Positions 33,850 through 41,480 of a DNA stretch of 64,000 nt are shown here, piece after piece. The DNA is taken from contig CAVRZD010000002.1 in NCBI GenBank assembly GCA_963725645.1, positions 496,001-560,000 on the forward strand. The letters are read 5' to 3'. The notes beneath the pieces are model-generated. The model was given only the letters and a program-made list of their open reading frames with translations. It ran no database searches and was not told the DNA's origin. The DNA is from JALYZC01 sp963725645. Its GTDB lineage: Bacteria > Actinomycetota > Thermoleophilia > Solirubrobacterales > Solirubrobacteraceae. The first letter of the stretch is position 1. The number at the start of each line of letters is the position of its first letter. Position numbers and translations under genes: made by a program.

Positions 33850-34839
33850 GTGGGTATCCGGTTCCGTCAGGTGCTGAGCCTAAGGTCGTCTCATGGGGCG
33901 GCCAGACTTCTCGCGCACGATTGTGGAGTTCCAGGAGCGTTTTGGCGATGAGGCGGCCTGTCTTGAGTACCTGGCGGCCTCCCGCTGGCCGGAGGGTTAC
34001 CGCTGCCCGGCTTGCGGCGGCGATCGCGCCTGGGTACTGGAGCGGCGCCACCTGTGGGAGTGCGCCGGCTGCCATCACCAGGCTTCGGTCACGGCGGGGA
34101 CGGTGATGCACGGCACCCGCACCCCGCTGCGGCTGTGGTTCTGGGCCGCCTACCTGGTCGCGACTCACACCCCCGGGATCTCGGCCAAGCAGCTGCAGCG
34201 CCAGCTCGGGCTCACCCGCTATGAGACCGCCTGGCTCATGCTGCAGAAGCTGCGCCGGGCGATGGTGGCACCCGAGCGCACCCCGCTGCGGGACGAGGTC
34301 GAGGTCGACGAAGGCTTCGTGGGCGGCGTCGATCCCAGGCGCAGAGGCAGCCGAGACCGCATCGGAAAGCAGCTCGTGGCGGTTGTGGTTGAGGTGCGGG
34401 GCCGAGGCTCTGGACGGCTGCGGCTCGCCGCGCTCCCTGACGCCTCGGGCGCATCGCTCGGCGGGTTCGTCTCGGCGAACATCGAGCCGGCGAGCATCGT
34501 CCACACCGATGGCTGGCGCGGCTATCGCCCACTCGCTGGCCTGGGCTACGACCACCGGCCCATCGCCCAGCTCTGGCGCACCGAGGAACGGCAGGTGATC
34601 CTCCCGCGCGCCGACCGCGCTCTCTCCAACCTCAAAACCTGGCTCCACGGCACCCACCGAAGCGCCTCAGCCAAGCACCTGCAGGTCTACCTCGACGAGT
34701 TCGTCTTCCGCCACAACCGCCGACGCACGCCAATGGCGGCCTTCCAAACACTGCTCGGGCTCGGGGCACTGCGCCAGCCCACCACCTACCGCGAGATCAC
34801 CGCTGATGACGCCGCAGCCTGAGCCAACCGGATACTCAC
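33850..34839 (+). mobile_element. IS1595-family insertion sequence, copy 2 (990 bp), inside the integrase gene
   Basis: Same ends as copy 1 (GTGGGTATCCGGTT at the left, CCGGATACTCAC at the right), opposite orientation, same length. It is flanked by a perfect 11-bp duplication AGGCGCCGTCT at 33839-33849 and 34840-34850, which proves insertion into a formerly continuous integrase gene. Confidence 0.92.
33893..34822 (+). CDS. IS1595-family transposase (ISXO2-like), copy 2
   Basis: 309 residues, complete, near-identical to the transposase at 30573: zinc ribbon CPACGG/CAGCHHQ, IS1595 middle region, and DDE-type motifs VDEGFVGGVD, IVHTDGWRGY and LDEFVFRHNRR. Being intact in both copies and differing by two residues, the element has moved recently. 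It is transcribed opposite to the integrase gene it destroys. Confidence 0.92.
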   Translation: MGRPDFSRTIVEFQERFGDEAACLEYLAASRWPEGYRCPACGGDRAWVLERRHLWECAGCHHQASVTAGTVMHGTRTPLRLWFWAAYLVATHTPGISAKQLQRQLGLTRYETAWLMLQKLRRAMVAPERTPLRDEVEVDEGFVGGVDPRRRGSRDRIGKQLVAVVVEVRGRGSGRLRLAALPDASGASLGGFVSANIEPASIVHTDGWRGYRPLAGLGYDHRPIAQLWRTEERQVILPRADRALSNLKTWLHGTHRSASAKHLQVYLDEFVFRHNRRRTPMAAFQTLLGLGALRQPTTYREITADDAAA

Positions 34840-35221
34840 AGGCGCCGTCTATCGTTTCCTTGGCCAGCCCGCGGCGCAGCAACCGGTCTTGGACGTCGCG
34901 CAGCATCGAGCGACGCAGCTCCCCGAGTGCGACGTCGCCACCGCGGGGGAGGTGCGGGAAGATGTAGAGGCGCAGGCGCTCTTTGTTGGTCGCCATCGTG
35001 CGCGGGTGGCGCGGGAAGCGCTGCTCCCACTCCTCGAAGAACTCAAGCAGTGACACCGCCCCCCGGCTCGGAGCCTCACCAAGGCCCCCCTCGGCGCTAC
35101 GGATGGCGGCGCGCGCGTCGCCCTTGCGGTCAAATCGGCCAGCCTGGCGCACCGTGCCGTGGGCGTCGAGGTAGCGCGCCAGCCACAGCCCTGTGGTTCG
35201 ACACCGCACCGGCTCGCGCAT

Positions 35222-35552
35222 CAGACGCCCCGCATGGAGTCGATCGCGGCATCGAGGTCGTTGGCATGCAAGCCCACACCCTCATAGGCGAACGAGCGAC
35301 GGTTTGCACCCCTCCCCGGGCGCGCTGACCCGCCAGAACGCCGATCACCGGGGGGTGCAAACGCCGGCTGGATCGCCTGAAAGGCATGCAGGCGATCCTG
35401 CGACGGCCACCTGCCTCGCGCTCCTACGCGATGCGCCGGGGCTCGGACAAGAACGATCGCTCCCGCCCCGCGTGGCCGCTCGAAAAGAGTGATGTGGAGG
35501 TGACGCGCTCGACTGGATAGCCGCATTTGCAGGCAAAACGCACGGACACCAT
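35222..35552. other. Region between integrase start and att site
   Basis: A minus-strand frame ends YEGVGLHANDLDAAIDSMRG and stops exactly where the integrase starts (TGATG), so the end of a small gene, perhaps an excisionase-like one, may be here; its N-terminus cannot be defined. Near 35487-35507 the sequence GTGATGTGGAGGTGACGCG nearly repeats GTGACGTGGAGGTGACGCG at about 28754-28772, i.e. at the other end of the element, as integrase arm sites do. Confidence 0.4.
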
Positions 35553-35599
35553 CGGCCTGTCACGCCGGAGGTCGCGGGTTCGAGTCCCGTCGCTCCCGT
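35553..35599 (+). repeat. attR-like core: tRNA-Asp 3' end, second copy
   Basis: 47 bp identical to the 3' part of the intact tRNA-Asp (28567-28613), from the anticodon arm through the acceptor end. There is no tRNA 5' half before it. Together with 28567-28613 it bounds a ~7-kb element with the integrase at this end. Confidence 0.8.
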
Positions 35600-35960
35600 C
35601 CGTCCCACGTCGTCCCTGCACCTCGGCGGTTTCGGCGGTTCACCCGCTCCGAGGGTCGCCGCGCCGCGTGGCCCACTAGTGGCCCAAACGCCTTGGCGAG
35701 GCTCCCGCCGCGGCGTGTGGGAACATGAGGGCGTCTCTTGTGCGAGACGTTCATTCCGGACGGCGCGGCCCCGCGAGGGGCCGTCCGTTTTCGGTGGGAG
35801 TCGTCCGCGGCCGCGTCTACGATGCGCATCGGAATGACGTTCCCTCGCACAAGCCATATCCGACAGCGCGCCGCTCGCTGACGCCAAGTGCAACTGGCGC
35901 ACCGCTGTCCGCTGGCGTAAGGCGCTCGCGCGCCAACGCGAACGCGCCGGGCTCTGCGCC
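35600..35960. other. Region after the att site with hairpins and a possible gene start lost
   Basis: Holds GTGGCCCACTAGTGGCCCAA (35666 on), a direct repeat of GTGGCCCA that also occurs near 38972 before the third att copy. From ~35840 the plus strand is open in the frame of the next gene (NWRTAVRWRKALARQRERAG) without a start codon, so that gene's 5' end is frameshifted or starts unusually. Confidence 0.4.
35758..35791 (+). terminator. Hairpin with T-run, terminator or attenuator
   Basis: GGACGG...CGGCCCC opposed to GGGGCCGTCC, followed by GTTTT. A smaller perfect hairpin (CGTCTC...GAGACG) lies just before it at about 35732-35749. It precedes the genes at 35961 and 36206, so attenuation is possible. 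Confidence 0.5.
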
Positions 35961-36209
35961 GTGACCGTCGAGGGCGGCATGGTCCACGTCACGGCTGCGC
36001 CGTCCTCGGATCGGCGACCCGGACTGGCCCGGCGCATCGCGCCGTGCAACCGGGCTCGTGGCGCTGGTCGCCCGCCTGCTCGCCGCAGCACGTCGTCGCG
36101 CGACGGTCCCGACGCCGACCCTGACGACGCCGAGGGCGACGGCGAACCGCCGCCGCCCGACGTAAACCACCGCGCCGACCGGCGCCCAACCGAGAGGGGG
36201 CGCCGATGA
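35961..36209 (+). CDS. Hypothetical mobile-element protein (5' end uncertain)
   Basis: At least 82 residues from GTG 35961 (TVEGGMVHVTAAPSS...), ending in a Pro/Asp/Arg-rich tail. The same frame upstream encodes NWRTAVRWRKALARQRERAG followed by LCAV, a basic helix that looks like true coding sequence of small proteins in actinobacterial integrative elements, but no start codon is available there. Its stop overlaps the start of the primase-like gene (CGATGA), suggesting an operon. No function is known. Confidence 0.4.
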   Translation: MTVEGGMVHVTAAPSSDRRPGLARRIAPCNRARGAGRPPARRSTSSRDGPDADPDDAEGDGEPPPPDVNHRADRRPTERGRR

Positions 36210-36703
36210 GCGTCCACGACTACGGACGTCCGTTGGACGCCGTGCACGATGCGCTCGACCGTCACGGCTGCCAGCCGCGAGGTCCCGGCGACCAGCTCAC
36301 GGCGCGATGCCCGGCGCACGACGACCGCAACGCGAGCCTCAGCGTCGGCACCGGACACGATGGCCGGGCGCTCCTGACTTGTCATGCGGGCTGCCCCACC
36401 CTGGACGTGCTCGCGGCGCTCGGGCTCGACTGGTCAGACCTGTTCCCCGGCGACTCGGCGAAGCCGTGGACTCTCGATGCGTTGCGCCGCACGGGCGCAC
36501 GGATGGAGCACGACGGTCGCGTGCGGCTCGGCGGGACGCGCTACCTGCCCGGCGCGCCCGACGGCGCTCGCAAGGCGCTCGCCGACAACGGCTCGTCCCG
36601 CGATCTGTGGCCGGACCCCGCGACCGTCACCGGCGTCACTTTCCGGACGCGACTGGCGACCCGGTTCGTTTCAGATTCCGGGACACGTCGGGTCGCGGCC
36701 TAG
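36206..36703 (+). pseudogene. Primase-like CHC2 zinc-finger protein, truncated by an IS630 element
   Basis: The first 165 codons of a DNA primase/helicase-like protein of the kind found in phages and their satellites: LDAVHDALDRHGCQPRG, the zinc finger region QLTARCPAHDDRNASLSV with GRALLTCHAGC, then LDVLAALGLDWSDLFPG. The C-terminal catalytic part is missing: the frame runs into the TAG created by insertion of the IS630-family element at 36701. Nothing resembling the remainder follows the element, which means a deletion accompanied or followed the insertion. The Shine-Dalgarno GAGAGGGGG precedes ATG 36206. Confidence 0.75.
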
Positions 36704-37886
36704 TGGTGTGACCGGCAACGTTTGCCGGTTTCCGTAACTAGGGCTCCGGCGGCCGTTGGCGAACTGGCTTTCCGAACGCGATCGGCGATCGGGAGGCGAG
36801 AATGGCGGCCAGGGTGGAGCTTCGGGAGATCACCAACGAGGAGGGCAATCGGCTGCTGCGGATCGTGCGTCGCGGCAGTGGGTCGGTTGTGACGTGGCGG
36901 CGGGCGCAGATCGTGCTGCTGTCGGCGCAGCGGATGAGCCCGACCAAGATCAGCGAGGTTGTGTTCACCGACCCGGACACGGTCCGCGAGGTGATCCACA
37001 ACTTCAACCGCGACGGGTTCGACGCGCTCTACCCGCGCTACGCCGGCGGGCGCCCGGCGACGTTCACGCTGCCCCAGCGGCGGGCGATCAAGAAGATCGC
37101 GCTGTCGGTCCCGACCGATCTCGGGCGGCCGTTTGCGACCTGGAGTCTGGCGAAGCTGGCCGACTACCTGGTCGCCGAGGGGGTGGTCACGGACATCTCC
37201 CACGAGGGGCTGCGCGCCCTGTTGCGCGAGGAGGGCGTCTCCTTTCAAGCGGTGAGGACCTGGAAGCGCTCCAATGACCCGAACTTCGAGCCGAAAAAGA
37301 ACCGCATCCTTGAGCTCTACGAACTCGCCGAGGCCGGCACGGCGACCGTCATCTGCCTCGACGAGTTCGGGCCGTTGAACATCCAGCCCCAGCCGGGCGG
37401 CAAGGCGTGGGCGCCGCTGAAGAAGCCGCGGCGGATCCGCGCGACCTACAAGCGCCCGCACGGCGTCCGGCACATGCTCGGCGCCTACGACGTCGGCCGC
37501 GATCGCCTCTACGGCCACATCAAGAAGCGCAAGACCCGCGTCGAGTTCCTCGCCTTCTGCCGCTACATCCGCTCGCTCTACCCGGCCGAGATGCGGCTCC
37601 ACTTCATCCTCGACAACTTCAGCCCCCACCTCGGCGACAAGGTCCGCGAGTGGGCCGCCGACAACAACGTCGAGCTCGCCCACACCCCACACTACGGTTC
37701 CTGGCTGAACCGCATCGAGGCCCAGTTCAAAGCGCTGCGCTACTTCACCCTCGACGGCACCGACCACCCCGATCACGCCACCCAGGCCCGGCTCATCCGC
37801 CGCTACATCGCCTGGCGCAACCACCACGCCGACGACGCCCGCCTACGCACGGTCCTCAACACGGCAAACGTTGCCTGATCCTCCAC
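36703..37886 (+). mobile_element. IS630-family insertion sequence
   Basis: TA dinucleotides at 36701-36702 and 37887-37888 form the typical IS630 target duplication. The ends GTGGTGTGACC... and, inverted, GTGGAGGATCA... share 19 of 24 bases including GGCAACGTTTGCC. It contains one intact transposase gene. Confidence 0.85.
36802..37878 (+). CDS. IS630-family transposase
   Basis: 358 residues, complete. N-terminal paired helix-turn-helix (WRRAQIVLLSAQRMSPTKIS, FTDPDTVREVIHNFNRDGFD, then the GRPATFTLPQRRAIKKIALS winged domain) followed by the DDE nuclease: VICLDEFGPLN with the first Asp, FILDNFSPHLGD with the second, and GSWLNRIEAQFKAL with the Glu. This is the standard IS630/Tc1-mariner-like layout in a single frame, without the frameshift some members need. 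The gene reads away from the truncated primase gene. Confidence 0.93.
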   Translation: MAARVELREITNEEGNRLLRIVRRGSGSVVTWRRAQIVLLSAQRMSPTKISEVVFTDPDTVREVIHNFNRDGFDALYPRYAGGRPATFTLPQRRAIKKIALSVPTDLGRPFATWSLAKLADYLVAEGVVTDISHEGLRALLREEGVSFQAVRTWKRSNDPNFEPKKNRILELYELAEAGTATVICLDEFGPLNIQPQPGGKAWAPLKKPRRIRATYKRPHGVRHMLGAYDVGRDRLYGHIKKRKTRVEFLAFCRYIRSLYPAEMRLHFILDNFSPHLGDKVREWAADNNVELAHTPHYGSWLNRIEAQFKALRYFTLDGTDHPDHATQARLIRRYIAWRNHHADDARLRTVLNTANVA

Positions 37887-37898
37887 TAGACTCGCATC

Positions 37899-38120
37899 GT
37901 GGCGACGAAACCGCGAGCACCCGCCCACTTGTCCAAGCCGGGCCGTGCGCTGTGGCGCAGGCTCGTCGAGGACTTCGCGTTCGAGCCGCACCAGCTCAAG
38001 CTCCTGACGTTGGCCGTCGAGGCGCTCGACCGCTGCGAGCAGGCGCGGCAGGCAATCAAGGCGGACGGCGCGTTTCGGTCCGACCACGTACACGGCGCCG
38101 GGGGAGCCGCGCACCCTTGA
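37899..38120 (+). CDS. Phage terminase small subunit, P27 family (shortened)
   Basis: 73 residues from GTG 37899: PRAPAHLSKPGRALWRRLVE, DFAFEPHQLKLLTLAVEALD, RCEQARQAIKADGAF. This is the P27-type terminase small subunit that marks DNA for packaging. Usual members continue with a helix after an RSDRYG...HP motif; here RSDHVHGAGGAAHP is followed by a stop, so the C-terminus is shorter or frameshifted. No terminase large subunit, portal or capsid gene is present, which fits a phage satellite or a decayed prophage. Its stop overlaps the next start (TTGA). Confidence 0.7.
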   Translation: MATKPRAPAHLSKPGRALWRRLVEDFAFEPHQLKLLTLAVEALDRCEQARQAIKADGAFRSDHVHGAGGAAHP

Positions 38121-38413
38121 CGCTGCGGGAGGCGTTGGCGCTCGAGCTTGGGCCGTCGCCCGGCCGCGACGACGACCTCACCGATGCCCGCCTGCGGGAG
38201 CTGTGGGAGGCGCACCGGGACGAGCTGATGGCCGCACCCGGCCCGCCGCCGCTGGCGCTGTGGATGTTCGAGCCTGACGTGCCGGACGAGCTGCGCGCCG
38301 AGCGGTTCGAGCTGACGCCGGTCGTCGACGACCCGGACGCCGACCGGGACGCTGGCGCCGCGCGCGCGGACCTGGACCGTCGTCGGGCCGCGTGGCTGGC
38401 TGCCCGTGGATAG
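38117..38413 (+). CDS. Hypothetical element-encoded protein
   Basis: 98 residues starting at TTG 38117 in a 4-bp overlap with the terminase gene. LREALALELGPSPGRDDDLT, RLRELWEAHRDELMA, PLALWMFEPDVPDELRAERF and a C-terminal Arg-rich helix. The Trp/Glu pattern (LWEAHRDEL, WMFE) is reminiscent of small proteins that accompany P27-type genes in actinobacterial elements. The function is unknown; coupling suggests it works with the small terminase. Confidence 0.5.
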   Translation: MTLREALALELGPSPGRDDDLTDARLRELWEAHRDELMAAPGPPPLALWMFEPDVPDELRAERFELTPVVDDPDADRDAGAARADLDRRRAAWLAARG

Positions 38414-38437
38414 CCGCGCCGCCGAGCTGGCCCGTCG

Positions 38438-38860
38438 TCAAGCGGTGGCGGGCACGGCCAAGACTGGACACGGCGCAACGTGGAGGAGACGCAGCGTCAC
38501 GCTCCCGAGCAGCAGCCCGGCGATTGCCGCGTGGCCGCGTGTGCCCACGACGATCAGATCCGCGCCCGCCTCACGAGCGGCATCCGCGATCGCGTGCGCG
38601 GGCTGGGGTCCGACATGATTCACGACCTTGAGAGTCGCATTGAGCCCCTCCTTCGAAAGCTCTTTGACGACTCGCTCGAGCTTCGCCTCGACCCCCTCCT
38701 CGTCGGCGTAGCGCGCCAGTCCGGCCTCAGTCGCGTACCTCTGCACGATGTGCACGACGAAAAGCGAAGCTCCGTTCTCATGCGCGAGCGCTTTTGCTAC
38801 GGACAGCGCTCTGTCAGCGTTCTCTGAGCCGTCTGTGGCCCAAACGATCGTGTCGAACAT
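38438..38860 (-). CDS. Universal stress protein (UspA family)
   Basis: 140 residues, one Usp domain: FDTIVWATDGSENADRALSV, SLFVVHIVQRYA, VKELSKEGLNATLKVVNHVG and DLIVVGTRGHAAIAGLLLGS followed by VTLRLLHVAPCPVLAV. The G-2x-G-9x-G(S/T) nucleotide motif is intact, so it likely binds ATP. The Shine-Dalgarno GGAGGCGAGG precedes ATG 38860; the frame's long upstream extension runs through tandem repeats and is not coding. It lies on the opposite strand to the element genes and may be cargo that helps the host under stress. Confidence 0.85.
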   Translation of the reverse strand: MFDTIVWATDGSENADRALSVAKALAHENGASLFVVHIVQRYATEAGLARYADEEGVEAKLERVVKELSKEGLNATLKVVNHVGPQPAHAIADAAREAGADLIVVGTRGHAAIAGLLLGSVTLRLLHVAPCPVLAVPATA

Positions 38861-39109
38861 TGGCACCTCGCCTCCAAAATCGGCCGACTCGCGGAGCTTG
38901 CAGCTTCCTCGACTTAGCGGCACCGGCAATCCGGTCAGCGCCGCACTCTGATGCGTGGTATCTACCGACCTTTGTGGCCCATCTAGTGGCCCAAACGTCC
39001 GCCCAGCCCCCCGCACGGCGCCAACCTTCCGGCCCGCGAACCCCCGCCGAAATGTCGCCGTTTGCGGGTAGTTGGCGTCGTCCGTCGTCCAGCGTCGTTT
39101 TCGCCGGGA

Positions 39110-39156
39110 CGGCCTGTCACGCCGGAGGTCGCGGGTTCGAGTCCCGTCGCTCCCGT
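39110..39156 (+). repeat. Third tRNA-Asp 3'-end copy (att-like)
   Basis: Same 47 bp as 28567-28613 and 35553-35599. It closes a second, ~3.5-kb segment (35.6-39.1 kb) carrying primase-like, terminase and Usp genes. The TGGCCCA repeat that follows the second copy also stands ~135 bp before this one. Confidence 0.8.
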
Positions 39157-39423
39157 CCTGCTGCGCCGGGGCTCGAACCCGCGACACCGCTCGCCCTCCG
39201 GGCTCGCTGAGGTTGCGAGTCCCGTCGCTCCCGTCCTGCTGCGCCGGGGCTCGAACCCACGACACCGCTCGCCCTCCGGGGCTCGCTGGGGTTGCGAGTC
39301 CCGTCGCTCCCGTCCCGCTGCGCCGGGGCTCGAACCCGCGACACCGCTCGCCCTCCGGGGCTCGCTGGGGTTGCGAGTCCCGTCGCTCCCGTCCTGCTGC
39401 GCCGGGGCTCGAACCCGCGGCGC
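39157..39423 (+). repeat. 79-bp tandem repeat containing tRNA T-arm pieces
   Basis: The unit GCGAGTCCCGTCGCTCCCGT ... GGGGCTCGAACCCGCGAC ... GGGGCTCGCTGGGGTT occurs at 39215-39293 and 39294-39372 (79 bp each) and partly before and after (39156-39214, 39373-39430). Each unit joins the end of tRNA-Asp (TCCCGTCGCTCCCGT) to an inverted T-arm (GGGGCTCGAACCCGCG), so strong hairpins can form. It ends at the stop of the Cys-rich gene at 39424. It was probably produced by repeated recombination or slippage at an att site. Confidence 0.75.
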
Positions 39424-39987
39424 TCAGCAGCAGGTGCAGCCGATGACGCCGGCGCAGCAGATGTAGCCGCCCGTGGCCTTGCAGGGGCAGCACGCATCCC
39501 CTCCGTAGCAGCAGCTGGTGTCGGGGGCGGGGCCGCAGGCCGACGTTCCTGACGGACAGACCAGCTCGCCGGAGACGGGGGACTGCTGGGGCTCGGGAAC
39601 GGGCGGGCGGCAGCGAGACGAGGTGCGACAGGTCTCGGCCTTCTTGAGCAGCTTCTCCCGGGCGAGGGCGATGCACGCGACCATTTCGGCGGACCTCGCC
39701 GGCGTGGTCTTCTTCTTCCTCTTCTTCTTCTTCTTGGCAGCGCCTCCGAAGTTCTGATTACAGCCCTGCAGCCGCCCCTTGTAGTCGCTGAGCGCCCCGT
39801 TGAGGCACGCGAGGCAGTCGTTCGCCGCCGCATTGGCCTTCATCCGGTTGCTGGCATACGCCGCGGCCTGGGCGGCAAACGGCGCGCCGACCGCCGCCAC
39901 GCCGACGCCCTTGAACACCGAGCGCCTCGTGGCTGTCGCCTCGGGGGCTGAAGCCAGCTGGCGGGACATGCGGTCGAACCAGTGCAT
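39424..39987 (-). CDS. RR-signal Cys-rich secreted protein, copy 1
   Basis: 187 residues. The N-terminus (HWFDRMSRQLASAPEATATR, then TRRSVFKGVGVAAVGAPFAA) has a twin-Arg motif before a hydrophobic stretch, a Tat-like signal. The middle has DCLACLNGALSDYKGRLQGC and a very basic Lys run (GGAAKKKKKRKKKTTPARS). The C-terminal third is dense in cysteine: SCCYGGDACCPCKATGGYIC followed by CAGVIGCTCC. 18 Cys follow the signal, and all have a partner in copy 2 at 41592. ATG 39987 overlaps the stop of the upstream gene (TGATG). No family is recognised; its position behind a MauE-thioredoxin gene suggests a protein needing many disulfides or a metal/cofactor, in the way of methylamine dehydrogenase light chain, but it is not that protein. 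Confidence 0.7.
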   Translation of the reverse strand: MHWFDRMSRQLASAPEATATRRSVFKGVGVAAVGAPFAAQAAAYASNRMKANAAANDCLACLNGALSDYKGRLQGCNQNFGGAAKKKKKRKKKTTPARSAEMVACIALAREKLLKKAETCRTSSRCRPPVPEPQQSPVSGELVCPSGTSACGPAPDTSCCYGGDACCPCKATGGYICCAGVIGCTCC

Positions 39988-40373
39988 CACGCAAGCCTCC
40001 GGCTCGCGCGGGCCAGGGCACTGCCGGCCTGGGAGGAGCGTAGGCGGGCGGCTTCCAGGTCGGCCAGCGCGTCGTCGCCCGTTCCCTCCTGGAGCGACTT
40101 GGACATGCTCGCGAGGCTCGCGTCGAGCTTGGCGAGCGCCGAGAGCACGTCGGCCTTCGCCCGCGAGGTCGTGTGGATCGCGCGGACCTTTCTGGCCAGA
40201 CCGGCGTAGTAGCGCCGCAGCCCGCTGATCGCGCGGTCGGTCGAGCTCGGCACCGCCACGTCGTCCCCTTGCGCCGCCGCCATCCCGTTCTGGAGCGCGC
40301 TGGTCAGGTCGGCGAGCGACGAGCTCGGCGTGTCGAGCAGGCTCTTGATCTTCCTGGCGCCCTGGTCGGCCAT
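39987..40373 (-). CDS. Helical protein of the MauE/Cys-rich operon, copy 1
   Basis: 128 residues, almost all helix: ARKIKSLLDTPSSSLADLTS, ISGLRRYYAGLARKVRAIHT, VLSALAKLDASLASMSKSLQ, AARLRSSQAGSALARASRRL. No signal peptide or cysteine. It aligns over its full length with the 128-residue product at 42185 (shared ADxGARKIKxLLDTPS start and ASRRLA end). It overlaps its neighbours on both sides (ATGA-type at the start, TGATG at the end), so it is translated with them. It may be a cytoplasmic chaperone or adaptor for the Cys-rich client; this is only inferred from position. Confidence 0.65.
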   Translation of the reverse strand: MADQGARKIKSLLDTPSSSLADLTSALQNGMAAAQGDDVAVPSSTDRAISGLRRYYAGLARKVRAIHTTSRAKADVLSALAKLDASLASMSKSLQEGTGDDALADLEAARLRSSQAGSALARASRRLA

Positions 40374-41422
40374 CAGCGGACCGCCTCGATCACCGCGAAC
40401 TCGTACGAACTGGAAGCGGCCAGGAGCCCGGAGACGCCCTGAGCGCCGACTGCCGGATCGCTCGCCACGCGTGCCTCACCGTCCACGAGCACCGCCCCCG
40501 GCAGGCCCGCGATCCCCAGGGAGCGCGGCAGGTCGAAGCTGTCCTGCAGCAGCACCGGCCCGAGGCCGTGCTCGGAGGCCTTGGCCCGGTTCAGCGCCGG
40601 ATCGCCCATGCTGATCATCACCGGACGAGGAGCCGCGTCGGGCTCGCTCTGACGACGCGCGACCTCGGGGAGCAGCGGATCGCAGGCACCGCACTGCGGG
40701 TCGGAGAAGAAGAGCAGCGTCCCGCGGTCACGCTCGAGCAGATCGTGCAGCTCGACTCGCTCGCCTTCCAGATCGCGAAGCTCGACCGCCGGCACGGGCT
40801 CTCCGAGTCCGATCTCGGGCGCGGGCCCCCCGGACGAACCCTCAGCGACCGCCGCCCGCAGGTCTTCGAGCTCCGCCCAGAGCCGACCGTTCTGCTTGAA
40901 GAGCTGGACCAGGAACGCGGTGTTGAAGACGAGGAGCAGCGCCAGCAACACACCGCCGGCCAGGGTCACGGCCTCGCCGGTCGAGAGCGCGCCGATCCAT
41001 GCGGTTGCGCTCGTGCCGGGGTCACCCGCACCAGCGGCGACGACGAAGACCGCGAGCGCCAGGAGCGCGACGTTTCGAGCGAGCGTCCCCGCGCCCACCG
41101 GGCGCGAGGAGATACGCCCGAAGCAGTGACAGTCGGCCTCTACCCCGCGCATCTGGGCAATCGCCACGGCGGCGGTGAAGCACAGGAGGAGCGCCGTGGC
41201 CGCGAGCGCGGCCGCCCACGCCGACGCCACGGGAATGAGAGCCACGCCGACCACGAGCTCCACAAGCGGCAGCGTCACCGCCGCGGCCGGAACGATCGAA
41301 GCCGGCACTCCGAACTGCTCCAGCGAGCGGCGCGCGCCGCGGCGATCGACCAGCTTGGCCAGCCCCGCAACCACCAATGCGCACGCCAGCACCAGCCGTG
41401 CGGCGAGGAGGAATCCGTTCAC
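40373..41422 (-). CDS. MauE-like membrane domain fused to a thioredoxin-like domain, copy 1
   Basis: 349 residues. Residues 1-175 are a MauE/DoxX-like four- to five-helix membrane domain with the MauE hallmark VEADCHCFG at 94-102. A linker helix (FKQNGRLWAELEDLRAAV) leads to an extracytoplasmic thioredoxin/AhpC-like domain with LLFFSDPQCGACDPLLPEV, active site CGAC at 244-247, and a cis-Pro loop near GLPGAVLV. In methylamine utilisation MauE and MauD are separate proteins needed for disulfides in the dehydrogenase light chain; here both are one chain. GTG 41422 follows TAGCAT by nine bases, a leaderless start. First gene of the operon with 39987 and 39424. Confidence 0.82.
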   Translation of the reverse strand: MNGFLLAARLVLACALVVAGLAKLVDRRGARRSLEQFGVPASIVPAAAVTLPLVELVVGVALIPVASAWAAALAATALLLCFTAAVAIAQMRGVEADCHCFGRISSRPVGAGTLARNVALLALAVFVVAAGAGDPGTSATAWIGALSTGEAVTLAGGVLLALLLVFNTAFLVQLFKQNGRLWAELEDLRAAVAEGSSGGPAPEIGLGEPVPAVELRDLEGERVELHDLLERDRGTLLFFSDPQCGACDPLLPEVARRQSEPDAAPRPVMISMGDPALNRAKASEHGLGPVLLQDSFDLPRSLGIAGLPGAVLVDGEARVASDPAVGAQGVSGLLAASSSYEFAVIEAVR

Positions 41423-41480
41423 GACGCGATGCTAGACGGTCTCGGAAGCCGAAATCAACCAAAACGCGGACCGGCGACGT

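Larger units (their letters stand above)
33039..35221 (-). pseudogene. Tyrosine-recombinase integrase, split by an IS and with an in-frame stop
   Basis: The N-terminal part (35221 to 34851) gives the AP2-like arm-binding start (TGLWLARYLDAHGTVRQAGR) and a SAM-like core-binding domain (EFFEEWEQRFPRHPRTMATN ... MLRDVQDRLLRRGLAKETID). After the 990-bp IS it resumes at 33839: FSSLSTLLSDAVDDELIDANP, then MTGARPGELFAM with the first catalytic Arg, an amber TAG at ~33556 where Trp is expected, TVDRYGHLQDGLKTTHH, YDLRHTFASRLLAAG (box II Arg), SAWMGHS and HYTHPTGD with the nucleophile Tyr. Two lesions, one an insertion, make the gene dead. Its start lies ~330 bp from the att site at 35553, the normal place for an integrase of this element. 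Confidence 0.85.

Noticed and set aside
35758..35791. Riboswitch
   Set aside because: It is a simple GC hairpin with a T-run and no conserved aptamer sequence that I recognise.
35553..39156. Additional functional tRNA-Asp genes
   Set aside because: Only the last 46 tRNA bases are present, with no 5' half; they are att-type fragments of the intact gene at 28539.
39157..39423. CRISPR array
   Set aside because: The 79-bp units are contiguous tandem copies without unique spacers, are made of tRNA-derived sequence, and no cas genes are near.
38861..39676. N-terminal extension of the universal stress protein
   Set aside because: It translates the tRNA-derived tandem repeats into low-complexity sequence; a Shine-Dalgarno and the normal Usp start lie at 38860.
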